Below, piece by piece: positions 26,131 to 36,014 of a stretch of DNA of 59,194 bases. Numbering within the stretch: position 1 is the first letter of the stretch; each line of letters opens with the position of its first letter. The notes beneath the pieces are model-generated. The model searched no databases. It had not been told where the DNA came from and was given only the letters and a program-made list of their open reading frames with translations. The position numbers and the translations under genes are program-made. The stretch comes from Clostridia bacterium (GTDB lineage Bacteria > Bacillota > Clostridia > Oscillospirales > Acutalibacteraceae), in assembly GCA_017936615.1 (NCBI GenBank), contig JAGBFF010000037.1, positions 1 through 59,194 on the forward strand, in the 5' to 3' direction.

Positions 26131-27345
26131 CTATTCGCGGTCGGTCCGCAATTTCGCCTGTCGGGATACCGACAGCACGACACCCATCTGTGCCAACAGC
26201 ATAACCAGTGACGAGCCGCCGTAGCTGAAAAACGGCAAGCTGATGCCGGTGTTCGGCATGGAATTCGTCACTACGGCAAGATTGAATATCACCTGAAGAC
26301 CGATCTGCGAGGTCAGGCCGATCGCGAGCATCGATCCGAATTTGTCTGACGCTTTCATGCCGATAATAAATCCGCGCCACACCAGCAGCGCAAACAGGAC
26401 AATGATCACGACCGCGCCGATAAAGCCAAGCTCCTCGCACACGATGGCAAAAATAAAGTCGTTCTGCGGCTCGGGCAGAAACAAATGCTTCTGCCGCGAA
26501 TTGCCGAGCCCTTCGCCCATGAAGCCGCCGGAGCCGATGGCGTACAGCGACTGCACCGTCTGCCACGCAATGTCACGGCCCGTCAGGCCTCCCTCGTACA
26601 GCGTATCCGAGGTATACACCGCCAACGGATCCAACCACACGGCAATACGGTCCTGCTCATAGCCCATAACAAACACCATCAGGAATACACCGAGCGCGCC
26701 GATGCCCACCGTCAGCAATAGCCACCGCGCTTTGGTACCGCCGACAAACATCATCACCAGACCGATCATCATAATCAGGATGGTACCTGACAGGTGCGGC
26801 TCCAGGAACACCAGTGCACAGGTGCCGAGCAGCACCAGCATAAACGGAACGTAACCCTTGGTAAATCGTTTCATCTCATCCTGAAACAGCGATATTAAAT
26901 GAGCAAACAGCAGGATGATCGCAAACTTGGCGATCTCGGACGGCTGCATATTAAAGCCGGGCAGCGGGATCCACCGATGCATGTTCTGCACCGCCGGCAT
27001 AAAGAACACAATAATCAACAAGACCCACGAAACGCCCATAACCGGCAACGCCGCTTTGTGAAGCACGTGATAGTCAACCAGCGAGATCAGAAGCATCGCT
27101 ATCACACCGAGCACCGCATAGATCAGCTGCTTCTCGATGTAGTAGTAGCTGTCTCCGCCGTTTTGGTAGTAGGCATACGCGTAGCTCGCCGAAAACAGTG
27201 ACACCAGACCGATGACCAAAATCAGCATCAGCAGCACAAAAAACGTCATATCAAATCCGGCGGCACGGGTAAATAAGCCTAAAATCCGCTTGGGACGCAA
27301 GGCGTTATTCGGCGCCGTTGCCGCGTTACTCTTTGCTTTTGCCAC
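26131..27345 (-). CDS. ftsW: SEDS-family lipid II polymerase (FtsW/SpoVE)
   Basis: A polytopic protein of about 404 residues with ten predicted membrane segments. The SEDS motifs are present: WIPLPGFNMQPSEIAKFAII, FLEPHLSGTILIM and PNTGISLPFFSYGGSSLV near the end. SEDS proteins polymerise glycan strands with a class B penicillin-binding protein, here likely one of the two encoded upstream. GTG at 27345 is the best start: AAAGGAGG ends 6 nt before it, while ATG 27351 touches the ribosome site. The cluster position matches spoVE of Bacillus, so FtsW and SpoVE roles cannot be separated. It ends with TAG. Confidence 0.92.
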   Translation of the reverse strand: MAKAKSNAATAPNNALRPKRILGLFTRAAGFDMTFFVLLMLILVIGLVSLFSASYAYAYYQNGGDSYYYIEKQLIYAVLGVIAMLLISLVDYHVLHKAALPVMGVSWVLLIIVFFMPAVQNMHRWIPLPGFNMQPSEIAKFAIILLFAHLISLFQDEMKRFTKGYVPFMLVLLGTCALVFLEPHLSGTILIMMIGLVMMFVGGTKARWLLLTVGIGALGVFLMVFVMGYEQDRIAVWLDPLAVYTSDTLYEGGLTGRDIAWQTVQSLYAIGSGGFMGEGLGNSRQKHLFLPEPQNDFIFAIVCEELGFIGAVVIIVLFALLVWRGFIIGMKASDKFGSMLAIGLTSQIGLQVIFNLAVVTNSMPNTGISLPFFSYGGSSLVMLLAQMGVVLSVSRQAKLRTDRE

Positions 27346-27381
27346 GCGCATCCTCCTTTCCGTTCCTTCCAACCGTATGCG

Positions 27382-28395
27382 TTACCACACCAGCACAAGA
27401 CACAGCGCACCGGCAACGACTGTAATCAGGCAAAATACCACCACGATCGTATTCTCGCTCCACCCGCTCATCTCAAAATGGTGGTGAAGCGGACTCATCT
27501 TAAACAGTCGCTTGCCGTGCGTCAGCTTAAAATAGGAGACCTGAAGCATGACCGACAGCGTTTCCGCGACATACACGATACCGAGCAGTGCAAGTAAAAA
27601 CGGCTGCTCCAAGCCGAATGCAACAGCACACAACGCGCCGCCGATAAACAGCGAACCGGTATCACCCATAAACACCCGCGCCGGGTGGAAGTTCCACACC
27701 AAGAAGCCGGCAAGCGCACCTGCCATGGCCGAGGTGATGATACCATAGCCCATCGTCGCCGTACCGCACAGCACCAACAAAAACAGGAAAGCCACCAGTG
27801 ACACGGAGGCACACAGGCCGTCGATACCGTCGGTCAGGTTGGTGGCGTTGGTCATCGCCACAATGATAAACATCGCAATGGGAATAAACCACAGACCCGC
27901 CTCCCAATAGCCGTAAAACGGCACGTACAAGCGAGTCGCATCGGTCAGATACATCGTTACGGCATACGCCGCCGACACCAGCAGCTGCGCCGCCATTTTC
28001 TGACGGCTGGTCAGACCCAGATTGCGCTTGCGGACGACCTTGATAAAGTCATCCAAAAAACCGATCGCACCGAAGCCCACCGCCAGGATCAGCCCCGAAA
28101 AAAGTTTGGTAACGTCCCCCAAGGAATGTGCCGCCGTGACAGCCTTGACAGGAAGGAAAAACTGACTGACAAGAATAGCAAGCACCGCCGCGATCAGCAT
28201 TGCTGCAATAAAGATGATGCCACCCATCGTAGGTGTTCCCTGCTTGCTTTTGTGCCACGCCGGGCCCTCCTCGCGGATGGTCTGGCCGAATTTCAGCCGA
28301 TGCAGCACGGGGATGAGCTTTTTACCCAACCGCTCTGCCACAAAAAACGCCACCAACGCCGTAACGACCCAGGTCACTGCTACTGTTATGTCCAT
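27382..28395 (-). CDS. mraY: Phospho-N-acetylmuramoyl-pentapeptide transferase
   Basis: A 337-residue polytopic enzyme that links phospho-MurNAc-pentapeptide to undecaprenyl phosphate (lipid I). Conserved loops are GTPTMGGIIFI, the Asp-rich LDDFIKVVRKRNLGLTSRQKM, TNATNLTDGIDGLC, FMGDTGSLFIGG and the HHHFEMSGWSE segment near the C-terminus. GGAGCGGTAAAT precedes ATG 28395. It starts 2 bp after the murE stop; murF, often between them, is absent. Confidence 0.96.
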   Translation of the reverse strand: MDITVAVTWVVTALVAFFVAERLGKKLIPVLHRLKFGQTIREEGPAWHKSKQGTPTMGGIIFIAAMLIAAVLAILVSQFFLPVKAVTAAHSLGDVTKLFSGLILAVGFGAIGFLDDFIKVVRKRNLGLTSRQKMAAQLLVSAAYAVTMYLTDATRLYVPFYGYWEAGLWFIPIAMFIIVAMTNATNLTDGIDGLCASVSLVAFLFLLVLCGTATMGYGIITSAMAGALAGFLVWNFHPARVFMGDTGSLFIGGALCAVAFGLEQPFLLALLGIVYVAETLSVMLQVSYFKLTHGKRLFKMSPLHHHFEMSGWSENTIVVVFCLITVVAGALCLVLVW

Positions 28396-28397
28396 AT

Positions 28398-29846
28398 TTA
28401 CCGCTCCTCATTCGACAAAGACGCAAGCGCCTGTGCCACGATCTCTCTTTCATCCAAATGGATAGTTCCATCCTTTAAGATCTGATACGTTTCGTGACCC
28501 TTACCGGCCAGCAACACCGTGTCTCCCGACTGCGCGTTGGCTATCGCCCAGGTGATCGCCTCCACGCGATTGGGAATCACCGTGTACGGCGTAGCGGTGT
28601 CGGTAAGCCCGGTCAGAATATCCTCAATGATCGCCTCCGGCTCCTCCGAGCGCGGGTTATCGGAGGTAATGACCATAAAATCCGACAGCTCCGCTGCTGC
28701 CACACCCATTTTCGGTCGCTTGGTGCGGTCGCGGTCACCTCCGCAGCCGAACACCGTCACCAACCGGCCAACCTTGCAGGCGTTCAGCGTGCTGCAAATG
28801 TTAACAAGACCGTCCGGCGTGTGCGCATAGTCGATAACCACCGTAAAATCACGTCCGGTCGGAACGACCTCAGCGCGCCCTTTCACAATCCCCGCTCTGC
28901 CAAGCGCTTGAATCACGTCTTCAAACGGGATGCCAAGTGCGTGCGCACACGCGGCAGCACCAAGCGCGTTGTACACCGAAAAGCGTCCCGGCGTCGCCAG
29001 TCGCACGCGGCCGATCGCGCCGAGCGACACCAATTCAAAATCCACGCCGTCCGGTCGCTGGCGGATATTGCGCGCCACATAGTCAGCGGAATCGTCACAC
29101 TCGGAAAATGTCACAACAGGACAGGTCACCCCCTCGCTCATCGCGGTGTACCACGTATCGTCTTTGTTGAAAACCGCCGTCCTGCACAGCGAAAACAGGC
29201 GTCGTTTGGCGGCAGCATAGTTTTCCATCGTGCCGTGATAATCCAGATGGTCCTGTGTCAGATTCGTAAAGATACCCGCATTGAACGTACAGCCCTCCAC
29301 ACGCCCCTGATCCAGTGCGTGGGAGGAGATTTCCATCACGGCGTAATCACACCCGGCGTCCGCCATCTGGGCAAACATCTGCTGCAGATCGTAGGAATCC
29401 GGTGTGGTGTGCCCTGCGGCGATCTCACGGTCACCGATCAGATTGCGAATGGTGCCGATGAGTCCCACCGTGTGCCCCGCCTGCTCCAAAATTGCCTTAA
29501 GCAGGTAGGTCGTGCTGGTCTTGCCGTTGGTGCCAGTCACACCGATGAGGTGCAACCGTCGAGACGGGTGACCGAACCACGCCGCACTCATCTGTGCCCA
29601 CACGGTGCGGCTGTTTTCCACCAACACCTGATTCGGCAGGCCGAGATCGCGCTCGACCACAACGACCGCGGCACCTTGATCCAACGCCTGTGCCGCAAAT
29701 GCGTGGCTGTCCACGCCGGTACCCTTGATGCACACAAAAGCGCAGCCGGGCGTCACCTTGCGCGAGTCGCGGCACAGCGCCGTGATCTCCCGCTCTGCAA
29801 GGTCGCAGACGATTCCTGTGCTTTCCAGCAAATGTCCCAGTTTCAT
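28398..29846 (-). CDS. murE: UDP-MurNAc-tripeptide synthetase, DAP-type
   Basis: A 482-residue Mur ligase that adds the third residue to the stem peptide. The ATP loop GTNGKTSTTYLLKA is at residues 105-118 and the carbamylated-lysine region is present. The residue-selecting motif DNPRSEEPEAI (DNPR at 396-399) is the meso-diaminopimelate form, so the wall should contain DAP. GGAGGAGCCGCA sets ATG 29846. It lies between the penicillin-binding proteins and mraY, as in Bacillus. Confidence 0.94.
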   Translation of the reverse strand: MKLGHLLESTGIVCDLAEREITALCRDSRKVTPGCAFVCIKGTGVDSHAFAAQALDQGAAVVVVERDLGLPNQVLVENSRTVWAQMSAAWFGHPSRRLHLIGVTGTNGKTSTTYLLKAILEQAGHTVGLIGTIRNLIGDREIAAGHTTPDSYDLQQMFAQMADAGCDYAVMEISSHALDQGRVEGCTFNAGIFTNLTQDHLDYHGTMENYAAAKRRLFSLCRTAVFNKDDTWYTAMSEGVTCPVVTFSECDDSADYVARNIRQRPDGVDFELVSLGAIGRVRLATPGRFSVYNALGAAACAHALGIPFEDVIQALGRAGIVKGRAEVVPTGRDFTVVIDYAHTPDGLVNICSTLNACKVGRLVTVFGCGGDRDRTKRPKMGVAAAELSDFMVITSDNPRSEEPEAIIEDILTGLTDTATPYTVIPNRVEAITWAIANAQSGDTVLLAGKGHETYQILKDGTIHLDEREIVAQALASLSNEER

Positions 29847-29859
29847 TGCGGCTCCTCCG

Positions 29860-32142
29860 TTATTCTGTCGCATCCTGATATACAATACCTATTTCAATCA
29901 CCGTGCCCTCGGGAACGCTGCTACCTTCTTCTTTACTTTGTCGGTTCACCACTGCCTGCCGCGCAGTGAGATCGTCGGTGCGATCGGTAGGATATCCCAC
30001 GATCTTTACGTTCAACCCGGCATCGGTGAGTATTCGATTGGCCTCTGACAAAGGTTTACCTGCAACCGACGGCACGGTCACCTGCGTCGGCTCCTCGCCG
30101 TCGGTATATACCACCACCGTACCGCCTCTGGCAATCGGAGCACCCGCCTGCGGCATCTGTCCGGTGACCTGCTCGCCGCCCCCGACAACACGGATAACTA
30201 GACCCTGCTGCTTGAGCAGCACCCCTGCGCGCGTAACCGAAACATCTCTCACTTGCGGCACGGTCGTTTGCAGGGCCTTCAACTCTGCCTCGGTGTATTG
30301 CGGAGCAATGTCGAGATACGGCAGAACGTCGGCAAAGATCTTTTGCGCAACGGGCGCCGCCAACGTACCGCCGTAACGAATATAGGTTTGCGGTTCATCC
30401 ACCATAACGATCACCGCGATGCGCGGATCGTCTGCCGGAGCAAAGCCGCAAAACGATGCCACCACGTTTTTTCGTCCGTTCGCGGCGAGGCCCTGGTCGG
30501 TTTTTTCCGACGTACCCGTCTTCCCCGCAACGCGGTAGCCGGCAACGTACGCGTTTTTCGCACCGCCACCGTCTACTACGCCCTCCAACAGCGCGCACAT
30601 CCGCGCGGAAACATCCTCCGAGATCACGCGGCGGCGTACCGTGCGGCTTTTTTGGCTCAGCACCGCGCCCTCCGGCGAGATCACCCGACTGACGATATAC
30701 GGCTGCAGCAGCTCGCCGCCGCCTGCCACCGACGACACCCCCGTTATCATCTGGATCGGTGTGACCTTAAAGGTCTGCCCAATGGAGGAGGTCGCCACAT
30801 CCACAGCGGTAATACTCTGCGCGCCGTGGTACAGAGACGGTGTAACACGCGCCTCACCCAGCATATCAATGCCCGTCAGCTCGGTAAATCCGAATAACGC
30901 GTGGTAGCGCGGAAACAGCGTCGTGCCGATGAGCGAGCCGATACTCATAAACGCCGGGTTACAGGAATGCGAGATCGCCTCGCCCAACGTCTGGCTGCCG
31001 TGGCTGCGCGGGTACACGTGGCATTTCATAGTACGCACGCCCGCCATCGTATAGGTGCCGTTACAGTAAAAGCTCGACCGCTCGGAGATAAGACCCTCCT
31101 GCATCGCGGTGGATGCCGTGAAGATCTTGAACACCGAGCCGGGCTCGTAAAACTCGGAGATCGCCTTGTTTTTCCACTGCTTTTGCAACGCGGTAAGATA
31201 CGCCTCGCTCTTTTCGTCCCCCGCAAGCAGCGCAATCTGCGCCGCCACGTCCGGGTTTTGTACCACGCGTGGCTGATTGAGATCATAATCTCCCTTTGTC
31301 GCCATAGCGAGGATCTCGCCCGTCTGCACATCCATCACGATCGCACAGGTGCGGTTCGCCGCGCCGGTCTCCGCCAACGCGACCTCAAGGTGGTTTTCCA
31401 CGATACGCTGGATATTGATATCGACGGTCAGCTGCAGGGTGTTCCCTTCGCCCGCCGCCAGTGTTGTCTCATACTGAATATCGTTGGGAAGCGCATCGCC
31501 CCAGCCGTTTGCCGAGGTGATGACCCGACCGGCGGTACCCGCCAGCTCGTCGTTGAACTTTGCCTCCAGCCCTTCCAGACCGGTGTTGTCCGTTCCGGTA
31601 AACCCCATCACACAGGACAGGGTGCTTCCAAACGGATACTCTCGCTTATAATCCTGGATGACGCGGAATACCCCCGTCAACCGGTTTTTCTTGACCCACT
31701 CCGCAAAAGTGTTACACAATGTATAATCGATCTTGGCCTTGACGACCTCATACCGCGACGCGGTTTTGGCGACCTGCTTTTTCAGCTTCGCAGCATCGAC
31801 ACCGAGCAGCGTCGGCAGCTCACGGCAGATCGTCTCGCGCGCAGCGTCGTCAGGAATCTCTCCCGGCGCCATAATCACTGTCGCCACCTCAACACTGCGC
31901 GCCAAAACCACGCCATTGCGGTCTACGATCGCGCCGCGCTTGTCGGAGATCACGCTGTCTGTCAGCTGCTGCTCCGATGCCAGCGCCTGCCACACGTCGT
32001 GCTCTGCAAGCTGCAGCACTGCCAACCGACCGCCAACCGCCGTGAAGCAAACAACCATCGCCGTCAATATCAACAGCGACCGCTTCCACATCACGCGGGA
32101 CGGAGCTTGCATTGAAACGTCCTGCTGATGCGTTCGCTTCAT
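29860..32142 (-). CDS. Class B penicillin-binding protein with PASTA domains (SpoVD/FtsI type), second copy
   Basis: A 760-residue membrane-anchored transpeptidase. An N-terminal transmembrane segment (about 20-45) is followed by the pedestal domain and the penicillin-binding domain. The active-site triad motifs are SVFK (Ser336), SCN (393-395) and KTG (541-543). Two C-terminal PASTA repeats occupy about residues 624-760. It cross-links septal or spore peptidoglycan with a SEDS partner. Its place directly before murE corresponds to spoVD of Bacillus, which suggests a spore-cortex role, but sequence alone does not decide. GAGAGGA lies before ATG 32142. Confidence 0.9.
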   Translation of the reverse strand: MKRTHQQDVSMQAPSRVMWKRSLLILTAMVVCFTAVGGRLAVLQLAEHDVWQALASEQQLTDSVISDKRGAIVDRNGVVLARSVEVATVIMAPGEIPDDAARETICRELPTLLGVDAAKLKKQVAKTASRYEVVKAKIDYTLCNTFAEWVKKNRLTGVFRVIQDYKREYPFGSTLSCVMGFTGTDNTGLEGLEAKFNDELAGTAGRVITSANGWGDALPNDIQYETTLAAGEGNTLQLTVDINIQRIVENHLEVALAETGAANRTCAIVMDVQTGEILAMATKGDYDLNQPRVVQNPDVAAQIALLAGDEKSEAYLTALQKQWKNKAISEFYEPGSVFKIFTASTAMQEGLISERSSFYCNGTYTMAGVRTMKCHVYPRSHGSQTLGEAISHSCNPAFMSIGSLIGTTLFPRYHALFGFTELTGIDMLGEARVTPSLYHGAQSITAVDVATSSIGQTFKVTPIQMITGVSSVAGGGELLQPYIVSRVISPEGAVLSQKSRTVRRRVISEDVSARMCALLEGVVDGGGAKNAYVAGYRVAGKTGTSEKTDQGLAANGRKNVVASFCGFAPADDPRIAVIVMVDEPQTYIRYGGTLAAPVAQKIFADVLPYLDIAPQYTEAELKALQTTVPQVRDVSVTRAGVLLKQQGLVIRVVGGGEQVTGQMPQAGAPIARGGTVVVYTDGEEPTQVTVPSVAGKPLSEANRILTDAGLNVKIVGYPTDRTDDLTARQAVVNRQSKEEGSSVPEGTVIEIGIVYQDATE

Positions 32143-32172
32143 AACAGGCGTCCTCTCACAGGTTTATTATCG

Positions 32173-34428
32173 TTAAATGTTATTCTCGTAGGTAAACTGC
32201 ACGGTGACAACCGACCCCTTCGGGACAGATTCGCCCGCCGCAACCGACTGCTTCGTCACTTTGGCGACGCCACCCGAGGTGTTGATACCGGAAACCACCA
32301 CGTTTAAACCGGCGCGCTTTGCCGCCTGATTCACCTGCGACAAGGTCTTTCCCGAAAAATCAGGAACGGTCGTCGTCTTCAGTTCGCTGTCATCCGTGTA
32401 CAGCCACACCACGCCGTCCTTCGGGATGGACACGCCGCTCTCCGGCACCTGACGTACGACCTTATCACCCTTACCCACCGTCTCGTAGCTCAACGAAGCC
32501 GAACCCAGGGCGGTCGCCGCCACCGACAACTGCTTACCGGTGACCTGCGGTACGCTGTGATCGAGGTTAGCGAGCTCTTCTTCGGTATAATTCGGCTCAA
32601 CGCCCAAATACGGCAAAATATCCCGCAGAATATTGCGCGCGACCGGTGCCGCAACACCGGCGCCGGATTTCAGCGTCTGCGGCTCATCCACCATAACGAA
32701 CACGACCACTTCGGGGTGATCCGCCGGTGCAAAGCCTCCAAAGGAGGCGATAACTTCTACGTTTTTATCCTTGTCTTCCTCGGATTTGGTTTCTGTCTTT
32801 TCCGAGGTGCCCGTTTTACCGCCGACGCGGTATCCGGAAATATACGCGTTACCGATCGCGCCGCCGCTGACCGCTTCCTCCAGCATATCGCAAACACGCT
32901 GCGAGGTCTGCGCCGAGATCACCTGGCGCCTGACGATCGGCTCGGTATTGGAGATAACGTTTCCCTCGCTATCCAGCACCTTCTGCACGATATACGGTTG
33001 CATCAGTTTGCCGCCGTTGGCTATCGCGCACAACGCCGTCGCCATCTGAAGCGGAGTCACCTTAAAGGTCTGCCCGATGGAGGAGGCTGCCACGTTCACG
33101 GGCGTCATCGTATCCGCCGTGTAATACAGTGCCGAGGAAGGGATCTGCTCACCCAACAGGTCAACACCCGTGCGGGTAGTGAATCCAAAGCCGATATAAT
33201 ACTTGCAGAACAGCGGCGCACGGATCAACCCACCCAGCGTCATAAACGCCGGGTTACAGGAGTTCGCAATGGCCTGACGGAAATTTTGCTGCCCGTGGCC
33301 CGCGTACCAGCAATCCATATCGCGGTCGGCAATATGATAGGTTCCGTTACAGAAAAACTCGCTGCTTTCGCTGACAAGGCCCTCTTCCAGACCGATCGAC
33401 GCGGTCACCGTTTTGAACACCGAGCCGGGCTCATAGAAATCCAGCGCTTTGTTGCGGTACTGCCGCAGACGGGCCTGACGAATAGCCTCCGACCGCTCGT
33501 CACCCGACAACTGGGCGATCTTTTCCGCCGCAGTCGGATCGCTGATCTCCAAATAGTTGTTGGGATCGTAATCCCCTTTAGTCGCCATCGCAAGAATAGC
33601 GCCGGTGTCCACGTCCATCACGATGGCACAGCCGCGGTTGGTCGCCTTGAACTCGGCGATCGCTTCCGCCAAATACTTTTCCGTAACCTGCTGGATATAT
33701 TGATCCACCGTCAGCACCAGGCTGTTACCATCCACGGCGTTGACCGTATATTCGTAATCCAACGAGGTGGGCAGCTTGTCGCCCGAGGTGTTCTGCGCAA
33801 TGACCATCCGCCCCGGGATACCGGACAGTGTCTCGTTATATTTCAGTTCCAAGCCTTCGCGGGCGACATTGTCGCTGCCGACAAATCCCATGACCGTGGA
33901 CAGCATCGATCCCAACGGATACTCGCGCTTGTAGTCTGTGACGACACGGAACACGCCCGCCAAGCCGTTTTCGTTTGCCCAGCTGATAAATTTGTCGCCG
34001 ACCGCTTTGTCGACCTTCGACTTCACGACCTCATACTGGGAGGTGCTTTTCTGAGTTTGCTTATACAAAGCATCCCGGTCGACCTCCAGCATCTCCGACA
34101 GCTCGTCAGCAATTTTCACACGCGTCTTTTCCTGCAAAATATTCTTCGGGGACATCACGATGGTGCAGACCTCACGCGTTTGCGCCAGCACCGCCATATT
34201 AGCATCGTAGATCTGGCCGCGGTTGGCAGAGATCTCCACGTCGCTAAGCTGCTGTGCTACCGCCTTTTGCTGCCAAAAATCCTGCTGCATCACCTGAACG
34301 TGGAACAGATTCGCAGCCAGCAGCACGAAACACAGGAAAATACCGAGAACCAGCATAAACGCGCGGCGACGCAAGGCGACCCGCTGCTGTTGCGCTGTCT
34401 GCTCTGTTTGTTCCTTTTTGCGTAACAT
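32173..34428 (-). CDS. Class B penicillin-binding protein with PASTA domains (FtsI/PbpB type), first copy
   Basis: A 751-residue paralogue of the next gene with the same layout. The transmembrane segment is at about 22-45, SVFK at Ser336, SCN at 390-392, KTG at 538-540 and two PASTA repeats at about 626-751. Directly after ftsL it matches pbpB (PBP2B) of Bacillus, so it is the likely vegetative division transpeptidase. ATG 34428 is preferred to the upstream ATG 34467; GAGGTG lies 9 nt before it. The copies diverge throughout while keeping all motifs, which indicates an old duplication. Confidence 0.9.
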   Translation of the reverse strand: MLRKKEQTEQTAQQQRVALRRRAFMLVLGIFLCFVLLAANLFHVQVMQQDFWQQKAVAQQLSDVEISANRGQIYDANMAVLAQTREVCTIVMSPKNILQEKTRVKIADELSEMLEVDRDALYKQTQKSTSQYEVVKSKVDKAVGDKFISWANENGLAGVFRVVTDYKREYPLGSMLSTVMGFVGSDNVAREGLELKYNETLSGIPGRMVIAQNTSGDKLPTSLDYEYTVNAVDGNSLVLTVDQYIQQVTEKYLAEAIAEFKATNRGCAIVMDVDTGAILAMATKGDYDPNNYLEISDPTAAEKIAQLSGDERSEAIRQARLRQYRNKALDFYEPGSVFKTVTASIGLEEGLVSESSEFFCNGTYHIADRDMDCWYAGHGQQNFRQAIANSCNPAFMTLGGLIRAPLFCKYYIGFGFTTRTGVDLLGEQIPSSALYYTADTMTPVNVAASSIGQTFKVTPLQMATALCAIANGGKLMQPYIVQKVLDSEGNVISNTEPIVRRQVISAQTSQRVCDMLEEAVSGGAIGNAYISGYRVGGKTGTSEKTETKSEEDKDKNVEVIASFGGFAPADHPEVVVFVMVDEPQTLKSGAGVAAPVARNILRDILPYLGVEPNYTEEELANLDHSVPQVTGKQLSVAATALGSASLSYETVGKGDKVVRQVPESGVSIPKDGVVWLYTDDSELKTTTVPDFSGKTLSQVNQAAKRAGLNVVVSGINTSGGVAKVTKQSVAAGESVPKGSVVTVQFTYENNI

Positions 34429-34561
34429 CCTTGTACACCTCGCTTTTTGGAAAGAAAAGAGAGTCAAGACGCTACCATCCCAACTCTCATCGTCCGAGGT
34501 CCTGTTTCAGTGTATGTCACATCCACTGTTTGATAGAACCTGTCGTGTGTGATTATACGGA

Positions 34562-35035
34562 TCAGCCGATCCAGCCGGTCAAAGTCTCCCACAGGGATGC
34601 CCAAAAGCCGGTTTCCTCCTCCGGTTGCTCCGTCTGTATGGGTGCAGGGGTAACCGTAAAATAATCGATCTGTCCGGATTGGATCGGTTCAAAGCCGTTT
34701 TTATCGGCGTACTCCGATACGCTCTCCGCAGAAGTCTTGGCAGCAAGCTCGCCCTCCAAGCGCTTGATCTCACCGGCAAGCTCGCTGTCCTGCGATTTTG
34801 CCTGGCTGATCACGTTGTTGGTCTCGGTCAGTTTGACCTGACTGGTGATCATAGCCGCGAGGACAAAAACCACGCAGCAGGTTACCAGTACTGTCGCCGC
34901 ACCGTTGATGAGCTTCTGCAACTTGACACGGCGACGCTCGGCCTTGGTCGCTTTTTTATTCGGCAGAGGGGTGATCTTTGCCTTTTTGGGTTCAAACAAC
35001 GACAGATCATACGCCTCGGAACCGTAGTTCGCCAT
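34562..35035 (-). CDS. ftsL: Cell division protein FtsL
   Basis: A 157-residue bitopic protein with a basic cytoplasmic part (KKATKAERRRVKLQKL), a transmembrane segment (about residues 48-66) and an extracellular leucine-zipper-like coiled coil (LTETNNVISQAKSQDSELAGEIKRLEGEL), then a Pro/Glu-rich tail. FtsL has little conserved sequence; the call rests on this topology and its place between rsmH and the first penicillin-binding protein. ATG 35035 is chosen because AGGAGA lies about 9 nt upstream; two GTG codons in front are too close to it. The 133 bp before the next gene contain no clear terminator. Confidence 0.82.
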   Translation of the reverse strand: MANYGSEAYDLSLFEPKKAKITPLPNKKATKAERRRVKLQKLINGAATVLVTCCVVFVLAAMITSQVKLTETNNVISQAKSQDSELAGEIKRLEGELAAKTSAESVSEYADKNGFEPIQSGQIDYFTVTPAPIQTEQPEEETGFWASLWETLTGWIG

Positions 35036-35056
35036 GATCACCACTCTCCTTTCTCG

Positions 35057-36013
35057 TTATGGTATCGGTGTGTAGTCGCTGAGTTTTTCAATGCACCGCA
35101 GCTTAGCACTGCGGCTGCGCGGGTTTTCCGCGAGCTCCTGTTCGGAAGCCTCGGCCGGCTTTCGCAGCACCAACCGTCCCGCCGGCTGACGACCGCACAC
35201 GCACACCGGAAACGACGGCGGGCAGGTGCAGCCCTTGCAAAATTCGGCAAATCGCTGTTTGACCATACGGTCCTCCAGCGAATGGAAGGTGATGACCGCC
35301 AAACGGCCACCCACTTTTAACTGATCAAACGCAATGTCCAACGCCTCGGACAGGCAGTCCAGCTCGGCGTTGACCGCGATGCGAAGCGCCTGAAACACCC
35401 GACGTGCGGGGTGTCCATCCCGACGGGCGGCCGCAGGAACGGCCTCCTTGATCAGCTCGGCCAGCTCTGCGGTGGTAGTCAGCGGTTGTACAGCGCGCTG
35501 ACGAACGATGGAACGGGCGATCGCCCGGGAAAATTTTTCCTCACCGAACCGAAAAAAGATATCGGCAAGCTCCTGCTCGGTCAGCTCGCGGAGTAGATCA
35601 GCGGCAGTCGTCCCCTCTTGGCTCATCCGCATATCCAGCGGTGCGTCAGTATGATAGGAAAACCCGCGGGCAGGTTCATCCAGTTGGTGAGACGAAACGC
35701 CGATGTCGAGCAGTATCCCGTCCACCTTATCGATATTCAGTTCCCGAAGCACGCGATCCATATACCGGAAATTGGAACGAACCACGGTGGCCGGTAACCC
35801 CTCCAGCCGTGCGCTCGCTTGCGCGATCGCGTCGGGATCCTGATCCAGCGCGATCAAGCGACCACTCTGCAGCTGCGAGGCGATTGCGTGCGAATGTCCG
35901 CCTCCGCCGGCGGTGCCGTCAACATAAACGCCCTCCGGGCGAACCGCCAGCGCCGCCAAAGTTTCCTCAAACAGCACCGGCCGATGATACGCATACGCTT
36001 GCGTCTTGTCCAT
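35057..36013 (-). CDS. rsmH: 16S rRNA (cytosine-1402-N4)-methyltransferase
   Basis: A 318-residue methyltransferase (MraW). HRPVLFEETLAAL, the SAM-binding YVDGTAGGGGHSHAIAS, LLDIGVSSHQLDEPARGFSY, AVNAELDCLSEAL and VITFHSLEDRMVKQRF are all in order. It modifies C1402 in the ribosomal P site. It begins 1 bp after mraZ and is the second gene of the cluster. Confidence 0.96.
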   Translation of the reverse strand: MDKTQAYAYHRPVLFEETLAALAVRPEGVYVDGTAGGGGHSHAIASQLQSGRLIALDQDPDAIAQASARLEGLPATVVRSNFRYMDRVLRELNIDKVDGILLDIGVSSHQLDEPARGFSYHTDAPLDMRMSQEGTTAADLLRELTEQELADIFFRFGEEKFSRAIARSIVRQRAVQPLTTTAELAELIKEAVPAAARRDGHPARRVFQALRIAVNAELDCLSEALDIAFDQLKVGGRLAVITFHSLEDRMVKQRFAEFCKGCTCPPSFPVCVCGRQPAGRLVLRKPAEASEQELAENPRSRSAKLRCIEKLSDYTPIP

Positions 36014-36014
36014 G

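Noticed and set aside
28494..29969. A 491-codon open frame opposite murE
   Set aside because: Shadow of murE; composition atypical, no domain, and it crosses the murE start region.
32557..34425. A 622-codon open frame opposite the first penicillin-binding protein
   Set aside because: Antisense shadow of a gene with all transpeptidase motifs; no ribosome site or recognisable domain.
29860..34428. The two adjacent penicillin-binding protein genes as an assembly duplication
   Set aside because: They differ throughout, including in linkers and PASTA repeats, and the same tandem order exists in Bacillus.
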